Shown here piece by piece: positions 8,080-18,525 of a stretch of 64,000 bases of DNA; the first letter of the stretch is position 1, and each line of letters opens with the position of its first letter. Position numbers and translations under genes: made by a program. The notes under the pieces are model-generated. The model was not told the origin of the DNA. It made no database searches and saw nothing but the letters and a program-made list of their open reading frames with translations. The stretch comes from Limosilactobacillus reuteri (lineage in GTDB: Bacteria > Bacillota > Bacilli > Lactobacillales > Lactobacillaceae), in NCBI RefSeq assembly GCF_003072625.1, contig NZ_CP027805.1, forward strand, positions 680,001-744,000. Reading direction: 5' to 3'.

Positions 8080-8451
8080 ATGGTTTCAAATGCGGCAAGG
8101 CAACTGGCGGGAGAGCAACAACCGCAGCAAGCGCCAAGAAAAAAGACTTATCAACAACCAAAAATTTCTCCAAGTCCGGTTAGATGGTCAAAATTTGAAA
8201 GATCTTTAGTAGCAGTAGGTAGCTTAATTACGCTATGCTTAATGATTAGCTTACTTTCTACAAAAATTAGTATTAATAATCAGCAACAGCGCTTACAGGA
8301 TACCCAAACTCAAATTACTAAGGCAAAAAGTAGTAATACAAGTTTGCAGCAAGAAATCGCTGAATTGACGACTCAATCGCATTTGAAATCAGCAGCACAT
8401 AAATATGGATTATCAGATAAAAATTCAAATGTAAGGAACGTTAATAAATAA
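8080..8451 (+). CDS. ftsL: Cell division protein FtsL
   Basis: A 123-aa bitopic membrane protein. A cytoplasmic tail rich in Q, P and K (residues 1-45) is followed by one membrane helix (about 47-65) and an extracytoplasmic coiled coil (about 66-100, rich in Q and L). FtsL pairs with DivIC and DivIB to link the septal synthase to the Z-ring. It was recognised by topology and by position between rsmH and the PBP gene, because FtsL sequences are poorly conserved. The stop overlaps the next start by one base (TAATG), indicating translational coupling. Confidence 0.9.
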   Translation: MVSNAARQLAGEQQPQQAPRKKTYQQPKISPSPVRWSKFERSLVAVGSLITLCLMISLLSTKISINNQQQRLQDTQTQITKAKSSNTSLQQEIAELTTQSHLKSAAHKYGLSDKNSNVRNVNK

Positions 8452-10610
8452 TGAATAAGAAGCCACAACGAACGAAAAATAGGGGACATAGAGAAAACCG
8501 AGGGACCTTTGGCAAATGGCTCTTTCTAATCACGGTTGGATTGTTTACCTTATTTATCGTTCGTTTTGCGTATATCGCAATAAATAAAGATGTTCAACAT
8601 GTTAACTTACGCTCGCAAGCTGAGCAAATTTATACTCAGCAACGAATTATTCAAGCGCGCCGGGGTGACATTTATGATTCAGAAGGAAACCCCTTAGCAA
8701 CTGATACAAGTAAATATACCCTCTATGCTGTTCTTGATCGAACCCAAAAATCTTCTGATGGGAAACCGCTATATGTAAAGAATCGAAAAAAAACTGCGAA
8801 GATATTATCACAATATATTGACCTGACACCAAAACAAATTGAAAAGATCCTTAAACCAAAGGGACAAGCCTATCAAGTTGAATTTGGAAGCGCTGGAAGC
8901 AACCTTTCTGTTTCAACGATGCAGAAGATTAAAAATCGGCATTTACCAGGGATTAACTTTATTGCGACCCCAGCACGTCAATATCCAGAAGGTGAATTTG
9001 CTTCTCAAATAATTGGGATGGCAACGCCTAAGATTAAAAATGATAATGGGACTGAAGAGACAAATTTAGTTGGACAATTAGGCTTAGAAGGTTACTTTAA
9101 TAAGCAATTGACTGGAACAAATGGATTAAGAAAAGATAAACAGGACGTCTATGGATACCAGATTGCTAATTCAAATCAGGTAACTAAGAAAGCCATCAAT
9201 GGGGATAATATCTACACTACGCTTGATTCACAAACCCAACATTTTCTCGAAAATAAAGTTAATAAGGTTTATAAAAGTTCTAATGCCAATGCAATGACTG
9301 CAGTTGTAATGGAAGCTAAAACGGGTAAAATTATTGCCGCTACTCAACGGCCAACTCTTCATGCAGAAAATAATCCGGTTTGGCGGAATATGCTAGTTCA
9401 AGATGCTTATGAACCAGGCTCCGTAATGAAAATTTTGTCATTAGCTGCTGCCATTGATACCGGACATTTTAATCCTAATGCAACCTTTAATTCTGGAACC
9501 TGGGCCATGGGCGGCGGAAAAATCACTGATTGGTCAAGTTCTGGTTGGGGGACAATTGCCTATAAAGATGCTTTTGACATGTCTAGTAATGTTGGGTTTG
9601 CTCATGTAGAACAAGACATGGGAGCAGATACGTGGATGAAGTACATTAAACGATTTGGCTTGTTAAAAAAAGTTAATGTTATCGGAATGGATAATGAGGT
9701 TAATGGTTATACTTCATTTAAAGGTATCCTTGCTCAGGCTAATACCGCCTTTGGACAGGGAATTACTGTAAATGTCATGCAGATGATGCAGGCGTTCAGT
9801 GCTATTGGTAATAATGGTAAAATGATGAAACCTTACATTGTTAGCAAAGTTGTAGATGGTAATAGCGGAAAGACAATCCAAATGGTTAAGCCTAAAGTCG
9901 TTGGGCAGCCAATAAAAGCATCAACAGCGAAAAAGGTCCTTGGATACATGCAAGGCGTTGTTTATGATCAAAAAGGACTTGGCCACGATTATCAAATTAA
10001 GGGTTACCGAATTGCCGGAAAGACAGCTACTGCACAGATTGGTGGTGCTCATGGTTATTCAACCGGTGACACAAACTACCTTTACTCATTTGCAGGGATG
10101 GCACCGGCTAAAAATCCAAAGTATATTATGTATATCACCCTTCGCCAACCGCAAAACCTAAAAAAACCAGCAACCAAACAAATTGCCAGTGTCTTTAATC
10201 CGACAATGAAAATGCTATTAAGCCAACAAAAGGTTGCGGAAAAGGCCAAGAAAAAGGTTATTACAATGCCCAATGTTGTTGGGCAATCAAGTGATGATGC
10301 TAATAAGAAACTATCAGGTAAAGGAATGCAAGTAATCGTCGTTGGCTCTGGTAAGAAAGTTAAACAACAATCAGCAGTTCCCGACGAACAAGTATTAACA
10401 GATCAACATGTTATCCTTGATACCGGTGGCGAGTATAAAATGCCAGATATTTCTGGATGGAGCTCTGCTGATGTTCAACAATTAGCTAAGATTCTTAAGC
10501 TAAAAGTAAAAGAAAATGGAAACGGCTATGTTACTCAGCAAAGTATTTCGCCTGATACAACTATTAAGCGAGGAACAACTTTGACCGTTCAATATGAAGC
10601 TAAAAACTAG
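8451..10610 (+). CDS. Class B penicillin-binding protein with two PASTA domains (septal transpeptidase, PBP2x/FtsI type)
   Basis: A 719-aa protein. One N-terminal membrane helix (about 24-44) leads to a PBP dimerisation domain, the transpeptidase domain (about 270-590) and two C-terminal PASTA repeats (about 602-665 and 666-719). Catalytic motifs are S324-V-M-K327 and S378-S-N380. The third motif reads K524-T-A526-T-A-Q, not the usual K-T/S-G-T-A. It cross-links septal peptidoglycan made by FtsW. It lies in the standard dcw slot after ftsL, 24 bp before mraY. The PASTA tail fits PBP2x of Gram-positive cocci and lactobacilli. The Ala in the third motif could alter beta-lactam acylation, but that is inference. 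Confidence 0.93.
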   Translation: MNKKPQRTKNRGHRENRGTFGKWLFLITVGLFTLFIVRFAYIAINKDVQHVNLRSQAEQIYTQQRIIQARRGDIYDSEGNPLATDTSKYTLYAVLDRTQKSSDGKPLYVKNRKKTAKILSQYIDLTPKQIEKILKPKGQAYQVEFGSAGSNLSVSTMQKIKNRHLPGINFIATPARQYPEGEFASQIIGMATPKIKNDNGTEETNLVGQLGLEGYFNKQLTGTNGLRKDKQDVYGYQIANSNQVTKKAINGDNIYTTLDSQTQHFLENKVNKVYKSSNANAMTAVVMEAKTGKIIAATQRPTLHAENNPVWRNMLVQDAYEPGSVMKILSLAAAIDTGHFNPNATFNSGTWAMGGGKITDWSSSGWGTIAYKDAFDMSSNVGFAHVEQDMGADTWMKYIKRFGLLKKVNVIGMDNEVNGYTSFKGILAQANTAFGQGITVNVMQMMQAFSAIGNNGKMMKPYIVSKVVDGNSGKTIQMVKPKVVGQPIKASTAKKVLGYMQGVVYDQKGLGHDYQIKGYRIAGKTATAQIGGAHGYSTGDTNYLYSFAGMAPAKNPKYIMYITLRQPQNLKKPATKQIASVFNPTMKMLLSQQKVAEKAKKKVITMPNVVGQSSDDANKKLSGKGMQVIVVGSGKKVKQQSAVPDEQVLTDQHVILDTGGEYKMPDISGWSSADVQQLAKILKLKVKENGNGYVTQQSISPDTTIKRGTTLTVQYEAKN

Positions 10611-10634
10611 CAGAGAAACTAATTGGAGGTAAAT

Positions 10635-11606
10635 ATGAATTTCTTAAGTGCAGTTTTGACTATTCTTAGTTCATTCTTAATTACATTTTTATTAATGCCC
10701 TCATTGATTAAATACTTTCGGGCAAAAAAAGAGGGACAACAAATTCGTAAAGAAGGTCCTACCTGGCATGCCAAAAAGGCTGGGACGCCAACGATGGGGG
10801 GATTATTGTTCATCTTTTCTGCAGTAGTAACAATTTTATGGGGTGCTGCTTGGCAAGGGTTAATTACAAATACGCTATGGGCACTCCTCTTTGTCCTAGT
10901 TGTTTATGGCCTGATTGGGATGTGGGATGATAGCATTAAAATCTTCCACCATCAAAATGAAGGATTTAAGCCATGGCAAAAGGCGCTATGTCAGGTCTTA
11001 GCAGCAATGGTCTTTACTGTCATTTATCAACATGAAGGTTTTCAAATGGGCTTTGGAACAACTCAAATTGGTTGGCTTTACGGTTTGTTTATTATTTTTT
11101 GGATCGTCGGTTTTTCAAATGCAGTTAATTTAACTGATGGACTTGATGGGTTAGTAAGTGGCCTTTCTATTATTTCTTTTGCAGCTTATTTAATCATTGC
11201 CTTAGTAAACCTCAATCAACCAGGTTATCCGGAAATTGCCCTTTTCTGTTTAGCAATGATCGGAACTTTACTAGGCTTCTTCCCCTACAACCATAAACCC
11301 GCTAAGATTTTCATGGGTGATATGGGATCTTTAGCAATTGGGGCATCCTTAGCCGCTGTTTCATTGTTATTACATCATGAATGGTCTTTATTAGTAATTG
11401 GAATCGTTTATGTTTGTGAAACTGCTAGTGTAATTCTTCAAGTGGCTTCATTTAAAACAACTGGTAAACGAATTTTTAAGATGACGCCAATCCATCATCA
11501 TTTTGAAATGAGTGGGTGGAGCGAATGGAAAATTGATATTGTATTTTGGCTTGTAGGGTTAGTGGCTGCAATTATTGCTGTTACAACAATCTTATTAGTT
11601 GGTTAG
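10635..11606 (+). CDS. mraY: Phospho-N-acetylmuramoyl-pentapeptide-transferase MraY
   Basis: A 323-aa multi-spanning membrane enzyme with about ten helices. It makes lipid I from UDP-MurNAc-pentapeptide and undecaprenyl phosphate. Signatures are [10 protein letters not shown] near residue 50, [20 protein letters not shown] (Mg/catalytic aspartates) and [11 protein letters not shown], with a late [16 protein letters not shown] loop. ATG 10635 follows GGAGG at 10625-10629; the in-frame TTG at 10623 would put the ribosome binding site inside the gene. It lies 12 bp before murD in the same operon. Confidence 0.96.
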   Translation: MNFLSAVLTILSSFLITFLLMPSLIKYFRAKKEGQQIRKEGPTWHAKKAGTPTMGGLLFIFSAVVTILWGAAWQGLITNTLWALLFVLVVYGLIGMWDDSIKIFHHQNEGFKPWQKALCQVLAAMVFTVIYQHEGFQMGFGTTQIGWLYGLFIIFWIVGFSNAVNLTDGLDGLVSGLSIISFAAYLIIALVNLNQPGYPEIALFCLAMIGTLLGFFPYNHKPAKIFMGDMGSLAIGASLAAVSLLLHHEWSLLVIGIVYVCETASVILQVASFKTTGKRIFKMTPIHHHFEMSGWSEWKIDIVFWLVGLVAAIIAVTTILLVG

Positions 11607-11618
11607 GAGTAAAGAGAA

Positions 11619-12989
11619 ATGAAAAAAATTGATGAATATCAAGGTAAAAGAGTTCTTGTAATAGGTTTCGGAATTAGCGGAATTAATGCAGCCCACTTAT
11701 TGGTAAAACTTGGTGCAAATGTTACCGCTAATGATAAAGCAACTCCTAAAAATAATGATATTGTTGATGATTTAGAAGCTGATGGAATCAAGGTAATTAC
11801 TGGTGATAATCCCATTTCATTAGCTAATGAAGGTTTCGATGTTGTAGTAAAAAATCCTGGAATTCCTTATGATAATCCATTAGTGGCTGCATTTGTTAAG
11901 CAAGGGACACCCATTATTACGGAAGCAGAACTAGGATGGCAAATTTTTGATGGTCACCTTGTAAGTGTAACCGGAAGTAATGGGAAGACTACTACAACGA
12001 CTTTAACTCAACTAATGATTGCTGAAAATGCAAAACATCAAGTAAAATATGCAGGTAATATTGGAATTTCCTTTAGTAAAATTGCTGAGGATTTAGGGCC
12101 AGACGACACATTGGTCACAGAATTATCTAGTTTCCAATTATTAGGAGCACCGACAATTCATCCGCATATTGCAATTATTACTAACATTTTTTCTAACCAT
12201 TTAGACTATCATAAGACACGAGAAAACTATATTAATGCAAAGCTTAATATTACCCGGAACCAAACCAAGGATGATTTCTTAGTTATTAACTGGGATCGTG
12301 ATGAATGGCAGAAGATTGCTCAGCGTAGTCAAGCTACCATTGTGCCATTTTCTCGTCTTAATAAGAGTCATGAAGGATCTTATGTAGAAGATGGAATGAT
12401 TTACTGGCGCGGACAAGAAGTTATACCAACCAAGGATATTCGATTGATCGGTCCCCAAAATGTAGAAAATGCGTTGGCAGGAATTGCAGCGGCAAAATTA
12501 AGTGGTGTTACAAATGATGCAATAAAGAAAGTTTTAACAACATTTAGTGGAGTCCGTCACCGTTTACAATATGTGATGGAATACCAAGAACGACTTTTCT
12601 ACAATGATTCAAAATCAACTGATATTGAAGCTACTGAAGTTGCCTTGCAAGGCTTTGATCGTCCAGTAATTCTTTTGGCAGGTGGCCTGGATCGTGGTTA
12701 CACCTTTGAACGGTTGGTTCCTTACTTTAAGAAGCACGTCAAGGCAATGATTGTTTTTGGTGAATGTAAAGATAAAATGAAGGATGCGGGAAATCAAGCT
12801 GGGGTCCCAGTAATTGAAAGTGAAAATGCAATTACTGCGGTACCAGAAGCATGGAAGTTGAGTGAACCAGGAGATGTCATTCTCCTCTCGCCTGCTAATG
12901 CTAGTTGGGACCAGTTCACGAGCTTTGAAGTTCGTGGTGATAAATTTATTGAAGCAGTTGAAGAATTAACAGGAAAGAAGGAACAATAA
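11619..12989 (+). CDS. murD: UDP-N-acetylmuramoylalanine--D-glutamate ligase
   Basis: A 456-aa cytoplasmic Mur ligase that adds D-Glu to UDP-MurNAc-L-Ala with ATP. The N-terminal Rossmann-like domain starts [13 protein letters not shown]. The central ATP-binding loop is [13 protein letters not shown] (about 116-128), followed by the [10 protein letters not shown] motif. The C-terminal ligand domain carries [18 protein letters not shown] and [11 protein letters not shown]. The length is normal. ATG 11619 follows TAGGAG. There is a single base between its stop and the murG start, so the two are tightly coupled. Confidence 0.96.
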   Translation: MKKIDEYQGKRVLVIGFGISGINAAHLLVKLGANVTANDKATPKNNDIVDDLEADGIKVITGDNPISLANEGFDVVVKNPGIPYDNPLVAAFVKQGTPIITEAELGWQIFDGHLVSVTGSNGKTTTTTLTQLMIAENAKHQVKYAGNIGISFSKIAEDLGPDDTLVTELSSFQLLGAPTIHPHIAIITNIFSNHLDYHKTRENYINAKLNITRNQTKDDFLVINWDRDEWQKIAQRSQATIVPFSRLNKSHEGSYVEDGMIYWRGQEVIPTKDIRLIGPQNVENALAGIAAAKLSGVTNDAIKKVLTTFSGVRHRLQYVMEYQERLFYNDSKSTDIEATEVALQGFDRPVILLAGGLDRGYTFERLVPYFKKHVKAMIVFGECKDKMKDAGNQAGVPVIESENAITAVPEAWKLSEPGDVILLSPANASWDQFTSFEVRGDKFIEAVEELTGKKEQ

Positions 12990-12990
12990 G

Positions 12991-14103
12991 ATGCGGTTAT
13001 TGGTATCAGGTGGTGGAACTGGTGGTCATATCTACCCGGCATTAGCATTAATCGAACGCTTAAAGCAGGTTGAGCCAGATACTGAAGTGTTATATGTTGG
13101 GACAACTCGTGGCCTTGAAAATAAAATTGTACCGGATGCCGGAATTGAGCTTGAAACAATGCATATGCAGGGCTTTAAGCGTTCTCTATCTCTTGAAAAT
13201 TTTAAGACAATCTATCTTTTCTTAAACTCTGTCCATCATGCTAAAAAAATTATTGGTGAGTTTAAGCCTGATGTTGTTTTAGGGACGGGAGGATATGTAA
13301 GTGGAGCTGTCCTATATGCTGCCGCAAAGAAACGTATCCCAACCGTAATTCATGAACAGAATAGCGTTGTTGGCGTAACAAACAAGTTTTTAAGTCGCTA
13401 TGTTGATCAAATTGCAATTGCATTTGAAGCTGCACGCAGTCAATTTCCCGCTGATAAAGTTACAATGGCAGGTAATCCTCGTGCTCAACAGGTAGCAGCT
13501 AAAAAAGACAGTGACTTTTCATGGACAAGTTATGACTTGAAAGATGATGTTCCAACTTTAATGATTTTTGGAGGAAGCCAAGGAGCACCGAAAATCAATA
13601 AGACAGTTGTCGACGCTATTCCAGAGTTCAATAAGCGTCCTTATCAGGTTATCTTTGCAACTGGTCAAAAACGGTACGATGATGTAAAGAAGCAACTAGC
13701 AGAAGGTAATATTAAACCGGCTGATAATGTTAAAGTTGTTCCTTACATTAAAGATATGCCGGCTAAAATGCCTCGGGTAGCGGCTTTGGTATCGCGAGCA
13801 GGGGCAACCACCATTGCTGAGGTAACAGCAATCGGAGTCCCTACGATTCTAATTCCTAGTCCGTATGTTACCGCTAACCACCAAGTAAAGAATGCTCAAG
13901 CTTTGGTTAAGAACAATGCCGGCCTAATGATTACTGAAGACAAATTAGATGCCCGGGCATTACTGACTCAAGCAGATAAAATTATGGAAGATGAAGAAGT
14001 ACGTAAAGAAATGGCTCACGCTGCTGAAAAGATGGGACGGCCAGATGCTGCTGATAGACTAATTAAGATCTTGCATAAGGCAATTGACGAACACGAAAAA
14101 TAA
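12991..14103 (+). CDS. murG: UDP-GlcNAc:undecaprenyl-PP-MurNAc-pentapeptide GlcNAc transferase MurG
   Basis: A 370-aa GT28 glycosyltransferase that converts lipid I to lipid II at the inner face of the membrane. The N-terminal glycine loop [17 protein letters not shown] and the GTGGYVSG motif bind the lipid acceptor. The C-terminal domain shows GGSQGA (about 191-196) and [25 protein letters not shown], the UDP-GlcNAc site. It starts one base after murD and precedes divIB by 27 bp, as in other lactobacilli. Confidence 0.96.
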   Translation: MRLLVSGGGTGGHIYPALALIERLKQVEPDTEVLYVGTTRGLENKIVPDAGIELETMHMQGFKRSLSLENFKTIYLFLNSVHHAKKIIGEFKPDVVLGTGGYVSGAVLYAAAKKRIPTVIHEQNSVVGVTNKFLSRYVDQIAIAFEAARSQFPADKVTMAGNPRAQQVAAKKDSDFSWTSYDLKDDVPTLMIFGGSQGAPKINKTVVDAIPEFNKRPYQVIFATGQKRYDDVKKQLAEGNIKPADNVKVVPYIKDMPAKMPRVAALVSRAGATTIAEVTAIGVPTILIPSPYVTANHQVKNAQALVKNNAGLMITEDKLDARALLTQADKIMEDEEVRKEMAHAAEKMGRPDAADRLIKILHKAIDEHEK

Positions 14104-14130
14104 AGTATAGATTAGGAAGGAGGAGAAAAG

Positions 14131-14979
14131 ATGTTGGATGATAGATCAGCAATTGAGCATCATAAATATTCACAGCGGCTAACTGAATTAGAAAAGCGGA
14201 GTGCTGCTGCTCAACAGCGACAACAGCAAAGAAAGCCTTCGAAAACTCATGTTGGTAATAAGATTCGCGGGATTAAGATTAAGCGCTATGTTTCTAATGG
14301 CGAGCGAGTCTTAAAATTAGTTGTATTATTCAGTGTTATTCTCCTCCTTATGCTTTATATTATTTCTCCCTTGAGTAAAATTACCACGCTTCATGTAACT
14401 GGTAATCATGATTTAACTAAAGAACAAGTAGAAAAAAATACAAATATTTATCCAGGACGGTTTATTTGGGGCATTTATCTTGCTCGTCATCAACTTATTA
14501 AACAAGCTGTCCGTAAAAATCCTCAAATAAAAAGTTTAAGGATTGAGGTAACTGGCCCTCAGTCTCTGCGAATATCTGTAAAAGAAAATGCTCTTTTAGG
14601 GACAGCAGTGATGAATAATGATACATACGCTGTTTTAGCTGATGGTCAATTGCAGCGAACGAAAACTGCTGACAATGGTATTGCTTATAAGCGTTTTGAT
14701 GGTCATAAAAAAGCTCTTGCTGCAACAGCTGCTCAACTAGGAAAACTGAAACCGGCAATAAGAAATGGTATTTCAAGTGTGAGTTATCAACCAACTAAGG
14801 AGTATCCAGATCGCGTTATTATTTATATGCGTGATGGTAATACAGTTTATGGCGATTTAAATACTATTGGGGATAAAATGGGATATTACCCTGCAATTGC
14901 AGCAAGTATGAAAAATAAGGGAATTATAGATCTTCAAGTTGGAGCTTATTCTTATGATTATGGATCTAAGGATAAATGA
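14131..14979 (+). CDS. divIB: Cell division protein DivIB/FtsQ
   Basis: A 282-aa bitopic protein. A basic, Q-rich cytoplasmic part (1-62) is followed by one membrane helix (about 63-85) and a POTRA domain beginning ITTLHVTGNHDLTKEQV, then the beta domain that binds FtsL and DivIC. The long charged N-terminal tail is usual for Gram-positive DivIB. GGAGGAG precedes ATG 14131. It is the last gene before a probable new promoter for ftsA, in normal dcw order. Confidence 0.92.
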   Translation: MLDDRSAIEHHKYSQRLTELEKRSAAAQQRQQQRKPSKTHVGNKIRGIKIKRYVSNGERVLKLVVLFSVILLLMLYIISPLSKITTLHVTGNHDLTKEQVEKNTNIYPGRFIWGIYLARHQLIKQAVRKNPQIKSLRIEVTGPQSLRISVKENALLGTAVMNNDTYAVLADGQLQRTKTADNGIAYKRFDGHKKALAATAAQLGKLKPAIRNGISSVSYQPTKEYPDRVIIYMRDGNTVYGDLNTIGDKMGYYPAIAASMKNKGIIDLQVGAYSYDYGSKDK

Positions 14980-15010
14980 TTTTGTGAAAAACCTTGATAA
15001 TTCCCTTTTT

Positions 15011-15035
15011 TGTCATTGTTTATCTGTGGTAAAAT
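15011..15035 (+). promoter_or_regulatory. Probable promoter of ftsA-ftsZ
   Basis: An extended -10 (TGG-TAAAAT, -10 at 15030-15035) lies in the 120-bp gap between divIB and ftsA, with T-rich -35-like sequence (TTGTCA) slightly too close upstream. ftsA starts 65 bp downstream. A separate promoter for ftsAZ is common in Firmicutes; start-site mapping would be needed. Confidence 0.5.
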
Positions 15036-15099
15036 CCTTATATAGGTTAAAAATACAATTAATTTAATTAATGATAGTCTTAGGAGGGTTCCTTTTAGA

Positions 15100-16473
15100 A
15101 TGAATAATTCAGAAGTATACGTTGGGTTAGATATTGGAACCACCTCGATCAAGGCACTGGTGTGTGAAAGCGTTAAGGGTCAGTTGAAAGTTATTGGTGT
15201 TGGTGTAGAACGATCGGCAGGATTAAACCGAGGAGTTATTGTCGACATTGATAAAATCGCCCAGGCAATTTCGGCGGCGGTAGCACAGGCCGAGGAAAAG
15301 TCCAACGTAGAGATTCAAAGTGTTGTAGTTGGCTTACCGGCAAATTACTTACAAATGCAACGAGTACACGGTATGATTACGATTGCAACCAGAGGACAAT
15401 CAAGAGAGATTGTTAACCAAGACGTAATTGATGTTGCTCGTGAAGCGTTGACGCAAAGTATTCCCCCTGAGCGGGAAATAATTGATTTAATTCCAACAGA
15501 ATTTACTGTTGATGGCTTTTCTGGTATTAAGGACCCCCGTGGAATGGTTGGTGTCCGTTTAGAAATGAAGGCCACCTTGTATACAGGACCTAAGACCATT
15601 ATTCATAATACAAAAAAGGCAGTTCAACAGGCGGGGTATGACATTAAAGATTTTGTTATTACGCCGATCGCAACAGACTTTAACCTCCTTAATGATGGGG
15701 AACAAGATTTTGGGACTGTTGTTATTGATTTAGGTGGCGGTCAAACAACGACCAGCATTATTCATGATCATCAATTAAAGTATACTTATGTTGATTCTGA
15801 AGGTGGGAAATATATTACTAAAGATATTTCTACGGTCATGAATACATCATTAAAAAATGCTGAACAACTTAAGCTAAACCATGGATATGCTATGGCATCT
15901 TTAGCTGATGAAGATGCCCAAGTTGACGTTGATGTTGTTGGCCAAAATGATCCTGTCCAATATTCAGAGCAGTATTTATCAGAAATAATTGAAGCACGAG
16001 TACGGCAAATTTTTGATCGTATTCAGGATAAACTTAAGGCTATTCATGCTCCTGAATTACCGGGAGGAGTAGTTTTGATTGGTGGAGTGGCTGCTCTGCC
16101 AGGAGTTAAGGAACTTGCTGAACAGTACTTTACTGGTAATATTAAAGTGAATGTTCCAGAACAAATGGGCATTCGTCACCCTCGCTATGCGGTTAGTTTA
16201 GCTTTAGGGATGTATGAAAATCAGTTATCAGATATTGATCGATTAATTAAGCAAACTGTTCAACGAATTGATATGATTAAGAGTCCCCATGAAGAAAAGG
16301 GCCAAACTGTTAATCAGCCACGCCAACAATGGAATGAAAAATCTGATAAATTACAACGTTCACAGCGAGAAGCACAGCAGCAACCAGTTACTGAGGAGCC
16401 TGCACCAAAGAAGAAAAAGCAAAACGGCCTAAGTAATCGGTTTAAAAACATTTTTAATAATTTATTTGACTAA
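15100..16473 (+). CDS. ftsA: Cell division protein FtsA
   Basis: A 457-aa actin-like ATPase that tethers FtsZ to the membrane. Phosphate-1 loop [14 protein letters not shown] near the N-terminus, [16 protein letters not shown] (phosphate 2) and [15 protein letters not shown] (adenosine loop) are present, with the 1C domain between them. After a charged, Q-rich linker the last 15 residues ([14 protein letters not shown]) form the amphipathic membrane-targeting helix. ATG 15100 follows TAGGAGG. ftsZ starts 17 bp after the stop. Confidence 0.96.
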   Translation: MNNSEVYVGLDIGTTSIKALVCESVKGQLKVIGVGVERSAGLNRGVIVDIDKIAQAISAAVAQAEEKSNVEIQSVVVGLPANYLQMQRVHGMITIATRGQSREIVNQDVIDVAREALTQSIPPEREIIDLIPTEFTVDGFSGIKDPRGMVGVRLEMKATLYTGPKTIIHNTKKAVQQAGYDIKDFVITPIATDFNLLNDGEQDFGTVVIDLGGGQTTTSIIHDHQLKYTYVDSEGGKYITKDISTVMNTSLKNAEQLKLNHGYAMASLADEDAQVDVDVVGQNDPVQYSEQYLSEIIEARVRQIFDRIQDKLKAIHAPELPGGVVLIGGVAALPGVKELAEQYFTGNIKVNVPEQMGIRHPRYAVSLALGMYENQLSDIDRLIKQTVQRIDMIKSPHEEKGQTVNQPRQQWNEKSDKLQRSQREAQQQPVTEEPAPKKKKQNGLSNRFKNIFNNLFD

Positions 16474-16490
16474 TTTGGAGGAATACTGCT

Positions 16491-17738
16491 ATGGATAACG
16501 AAACGTTCGCTAACGACAACCAATTTGCGGAAGCGCAAATCAAAGTAATTGGTGTTGGTGGAGCTGGCGGTAATGCCGTCAACCGAATGATCACTGAAAA
16601 AGTACAAGGTGTTGACTTTATTGTTGCTAACACCGACCTACAAGCATTAAATAATTCTCAAGCGACAACCAAAATCCGCTTAGGACCTAAATTGACAAAA
16701 GGATTAGGTGCTGGTTCAAATCCAGAAGTAGGTGAAAAGGCTGCCCAAGAAAGTGAGGAACAAATTAAAAAAGCTCTTGAAGGCGCAGATATGGTCTTCA
16801 TTACAGCCGGAATGGGTGGTGGAACTGGTACCGGAGCCGCCCCAGTTGTAGCTAAACTTGCTAAAGATAGTGGAGCATTAACTGTTGGTGTTGTGACTCG
16901 TCCGTTCTCATTTGAAGGACCTCGTCGAGCACGCTATGCTGCAGAAGGGCTTGAAAAATTAAAGTCAAATGTTGATACTTTAATTATCGTTGCTAATAAT
17001 CGCTTATTAGAGATGATTGATAAGAAGACGCCAATGATGGAAGCATTTAAGGAAGCTGATAATGTTCTTCGTCAAGGTGTGCAAGGTATTTCTGACTTAA
17101 TTGTTACCCCAGGTTACATCAACCTGGACTTTGCTGATATTAAGACGTTGATGTCTAATCAAGGTTCGGCCTTAATGGGGGTTGGTGCTTCAACTGGTGA
17201 AAGCCGTGCTACGGAGGCAACTAAGAAGGCTATCTCTTCTCCATTACTTGAAGTGTCAATTGATGGTGCTCAACATGTCTTGATGGATATTACTGGTGGT
17301 AAAGACTTATCGATGTTTGAAGCTCAAGAAGCATCAGATGTAATTAAACAAGCTGCTGGAACTAATGTTGATATTTCATTCGGTATGTCCCTAAATGAAT
17401 CGATGGGTGATGAAGTTCGCGTTACTGTAATTGCCACTGGGATTGATAAGAAAAAGAAAATTCAACAACAAAAGTCAACAGAAAAAGAAGCACCACGAGT
17501 AACACGGTCTATTCCACAAGAAGAACAACCCGTTGAACAACCAAAGCAACGAGATCCTTTTGATGGTTGGAATGATCCAACAGCCGATACAAGTAACCAA
17601 TCAAGAAATTCTGATAACGAATTTTCTCACGTTACTAAGCCAGAATTTAACGTATTTAACGATGATGCGACTAATACGGATGACAATGATGATACTAACT
17701 TATCGACTCCACCGTTCTTCAAGAATCGTCGTAAGTAA
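16491..17738 (+). CDS. ftsZ: Cell division protein FtsZ
   Basis: A 415-aa tubulin-like GTPase that forms the Z-ring. Visible motifs are [17 protein letters not shown], the tubulin signature [15 protein letters not shown] (about residues 104-118), and [16 protein letters not shown] in the C-terminal domain. A poorly conserved acidic, N/D/Q-rich linker (about 325-400) ends in the conserved tail peptide [10 protein letters not shown] that binds FtsA and SepF. Start and length are normal. A terminator follows, so sepF can be transcribed separately or by read-through. Confidence 0.97.
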   Translation: MDNETFANDNQFAEAQIKVIGVGGAGGNAVNRMITEKVQGVDFIVANTDLQALNNSQATTKIRLGPKLTKGLGAGSNPEVGEKAAQESEEQIKKALEGADMVFITAGMGGGTGTGAAPVVAKLAKDSGALTVGVVTRPFSFEGPRRARYAAEGLEKLKSNVDTLIIVANNRLLEMIDKKTPMMEAFKEADNVLRQGVQGISDLIVTPGYINLDFADIKTLMSNQGSALMGVGASTGESRATEATKKAISSPLLEVSIDGAQHVLMDITGGKDLSMFEAQEASDVIKQAAGTNVDISFGMSLNESMGDEVRVTVIATGIDKKKKIQQQKSTEKEAPRVTRSIPQEEQPVEQPKQRDPFDGWNDPTADTSNQSRNSDNEFSHVTKPEFNVFNDDATNTDDNDDTNLSTPPFFKNRRK

Positions 17739-17748
17739 ATAATTTAGC

Positions 17749-17777
17749 AAAAAGGTGGATTTTTAATCCGCCTTTTT
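17749..17777 (+). terminator. Intrinsic terminator after ftsZ
   Basis: AAAAAGGTGGATT pairs with AATCCGCCTTTTT around a four-base loop and a T-run. It lies between ftsZ and the sepF ribosome binding site. Confidence 0.85.
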
Positions 17778-17807
17778 CTGTTTAGCACTATTAAGGAGGG
17801 TAAAACA

Positions 17808-18224
17808 GTGGCAGCAAATTTTTTAAAAAGCCTATTTGGTGAAGAAGACATTGATGAACAAGACAGTCTCTATGAAACGAGTGAACAAGTTTCAACGCCA
17901 GCAAATACAAGCAATAAAGTAGTTTCAATTAATAGTGGACATCTTAACCAAATGAGTCAGATTTCCTTATATGAACCCCGTCTTTATGCAGATGTAAAGC
18001 AGATTGCATCCCAATTATTAGAGGGGCATGCGGTGATCGTTAACTTCACTCAAATGGACGCGAATGTTGCAGCACGGTTAGTAGACTTCTTGAATGGCAC
18101 CGTTTTTGCAATTGATGGTGAAATGAAACGGATCGGAAAGGAAATTTTCCTCTGCACCCCTAAAAACTATGAAATTTCAGGTAGTTTAACGAGTAATCTA
18201 AAAAATGATGGTGATAAATTTTAA
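17808..18224 (+). CDS. sepF: Cell division protein SepF
   Basis: A 138-aa protein. The short N-terminus ([15 protein letters not shown]) is a typical amphipathic membrane anchor. The C-terminal 80 residues form the SepF core with [16 protein letters not shown] and the dimer segment [20 protein letters not shown]...[15 protein letters not shown]. SepF bundles FtsZ and acts as an alternative membrane tether to FtsA. The start is GTG 17808 after AAGGAGGG. It is followed in the usual order by yggT, ylmH and divIVA. Confidence 0.95.
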   Translation: MAANFLKSLFGEEDIDEQDSLYETSEQVSTPANTSNKVVSINSGHLNQMSQISLYEPRLYADVKQIASQLLEGHAVIVNFTQMDANVAARLVDFLNGTVFAIDGEMKRIGKEIFLCTPKNYEISGSLTSNLKNDGDKF

Positions 18225-18242
18225 TCACTAAAAGGAGTTAAT

Positions 18243-18503
18243 ATGATCGCATTTTTATTATGGGCTCTTAATCAATTAGTTGATGCTTATATTTTAGTAA
18301 TAGTTGTGTGGTGTATTATGTCATGGTTTCCTAATGCGCGTAATTCACGACTTGGTGATATTATCAATCGGTTGGTAGAACCTTATATGCATTGGTTTGA
18401 TTTTATTCCTCCAATCGGGGGGATAAGTTTTGCGCCGATGATCGCTATCCTTGTACTATATTTTGTCCAAGCAGGATTAGCACATATAGCAGCAATCATT
18501 TAA
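18243..18503 (+). CDS. YggT family membrane protein (YlmG)
   Basis: An 86-aa protein with two membrane helices and the central YggT signature SWFPNARNSRLGDIINRLVEPYMHWF, followed by IPPIGGISFAPMIAILVLYFVQ. The family is conserved downstream of sepF in Gram-positives and is linked to cell division or osmotic tolerance; its biochemical role is unknown. ATG 18243 follows AAGGAG. Spacing on both sides is short, so it belongs to the sepF-divIVA group. Confidence 0.92.
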   Translation: MIAFLLWALNQLVDAYILVIVVWCIMSWFPNARNSRLGDIINRLVEPYMHWFDFIPPIGGISFAPMIAILVLYFVQAGLAHIAAII

Positions 18504-18525
18504 TTAATACTAAGAGGAAGTAGAT

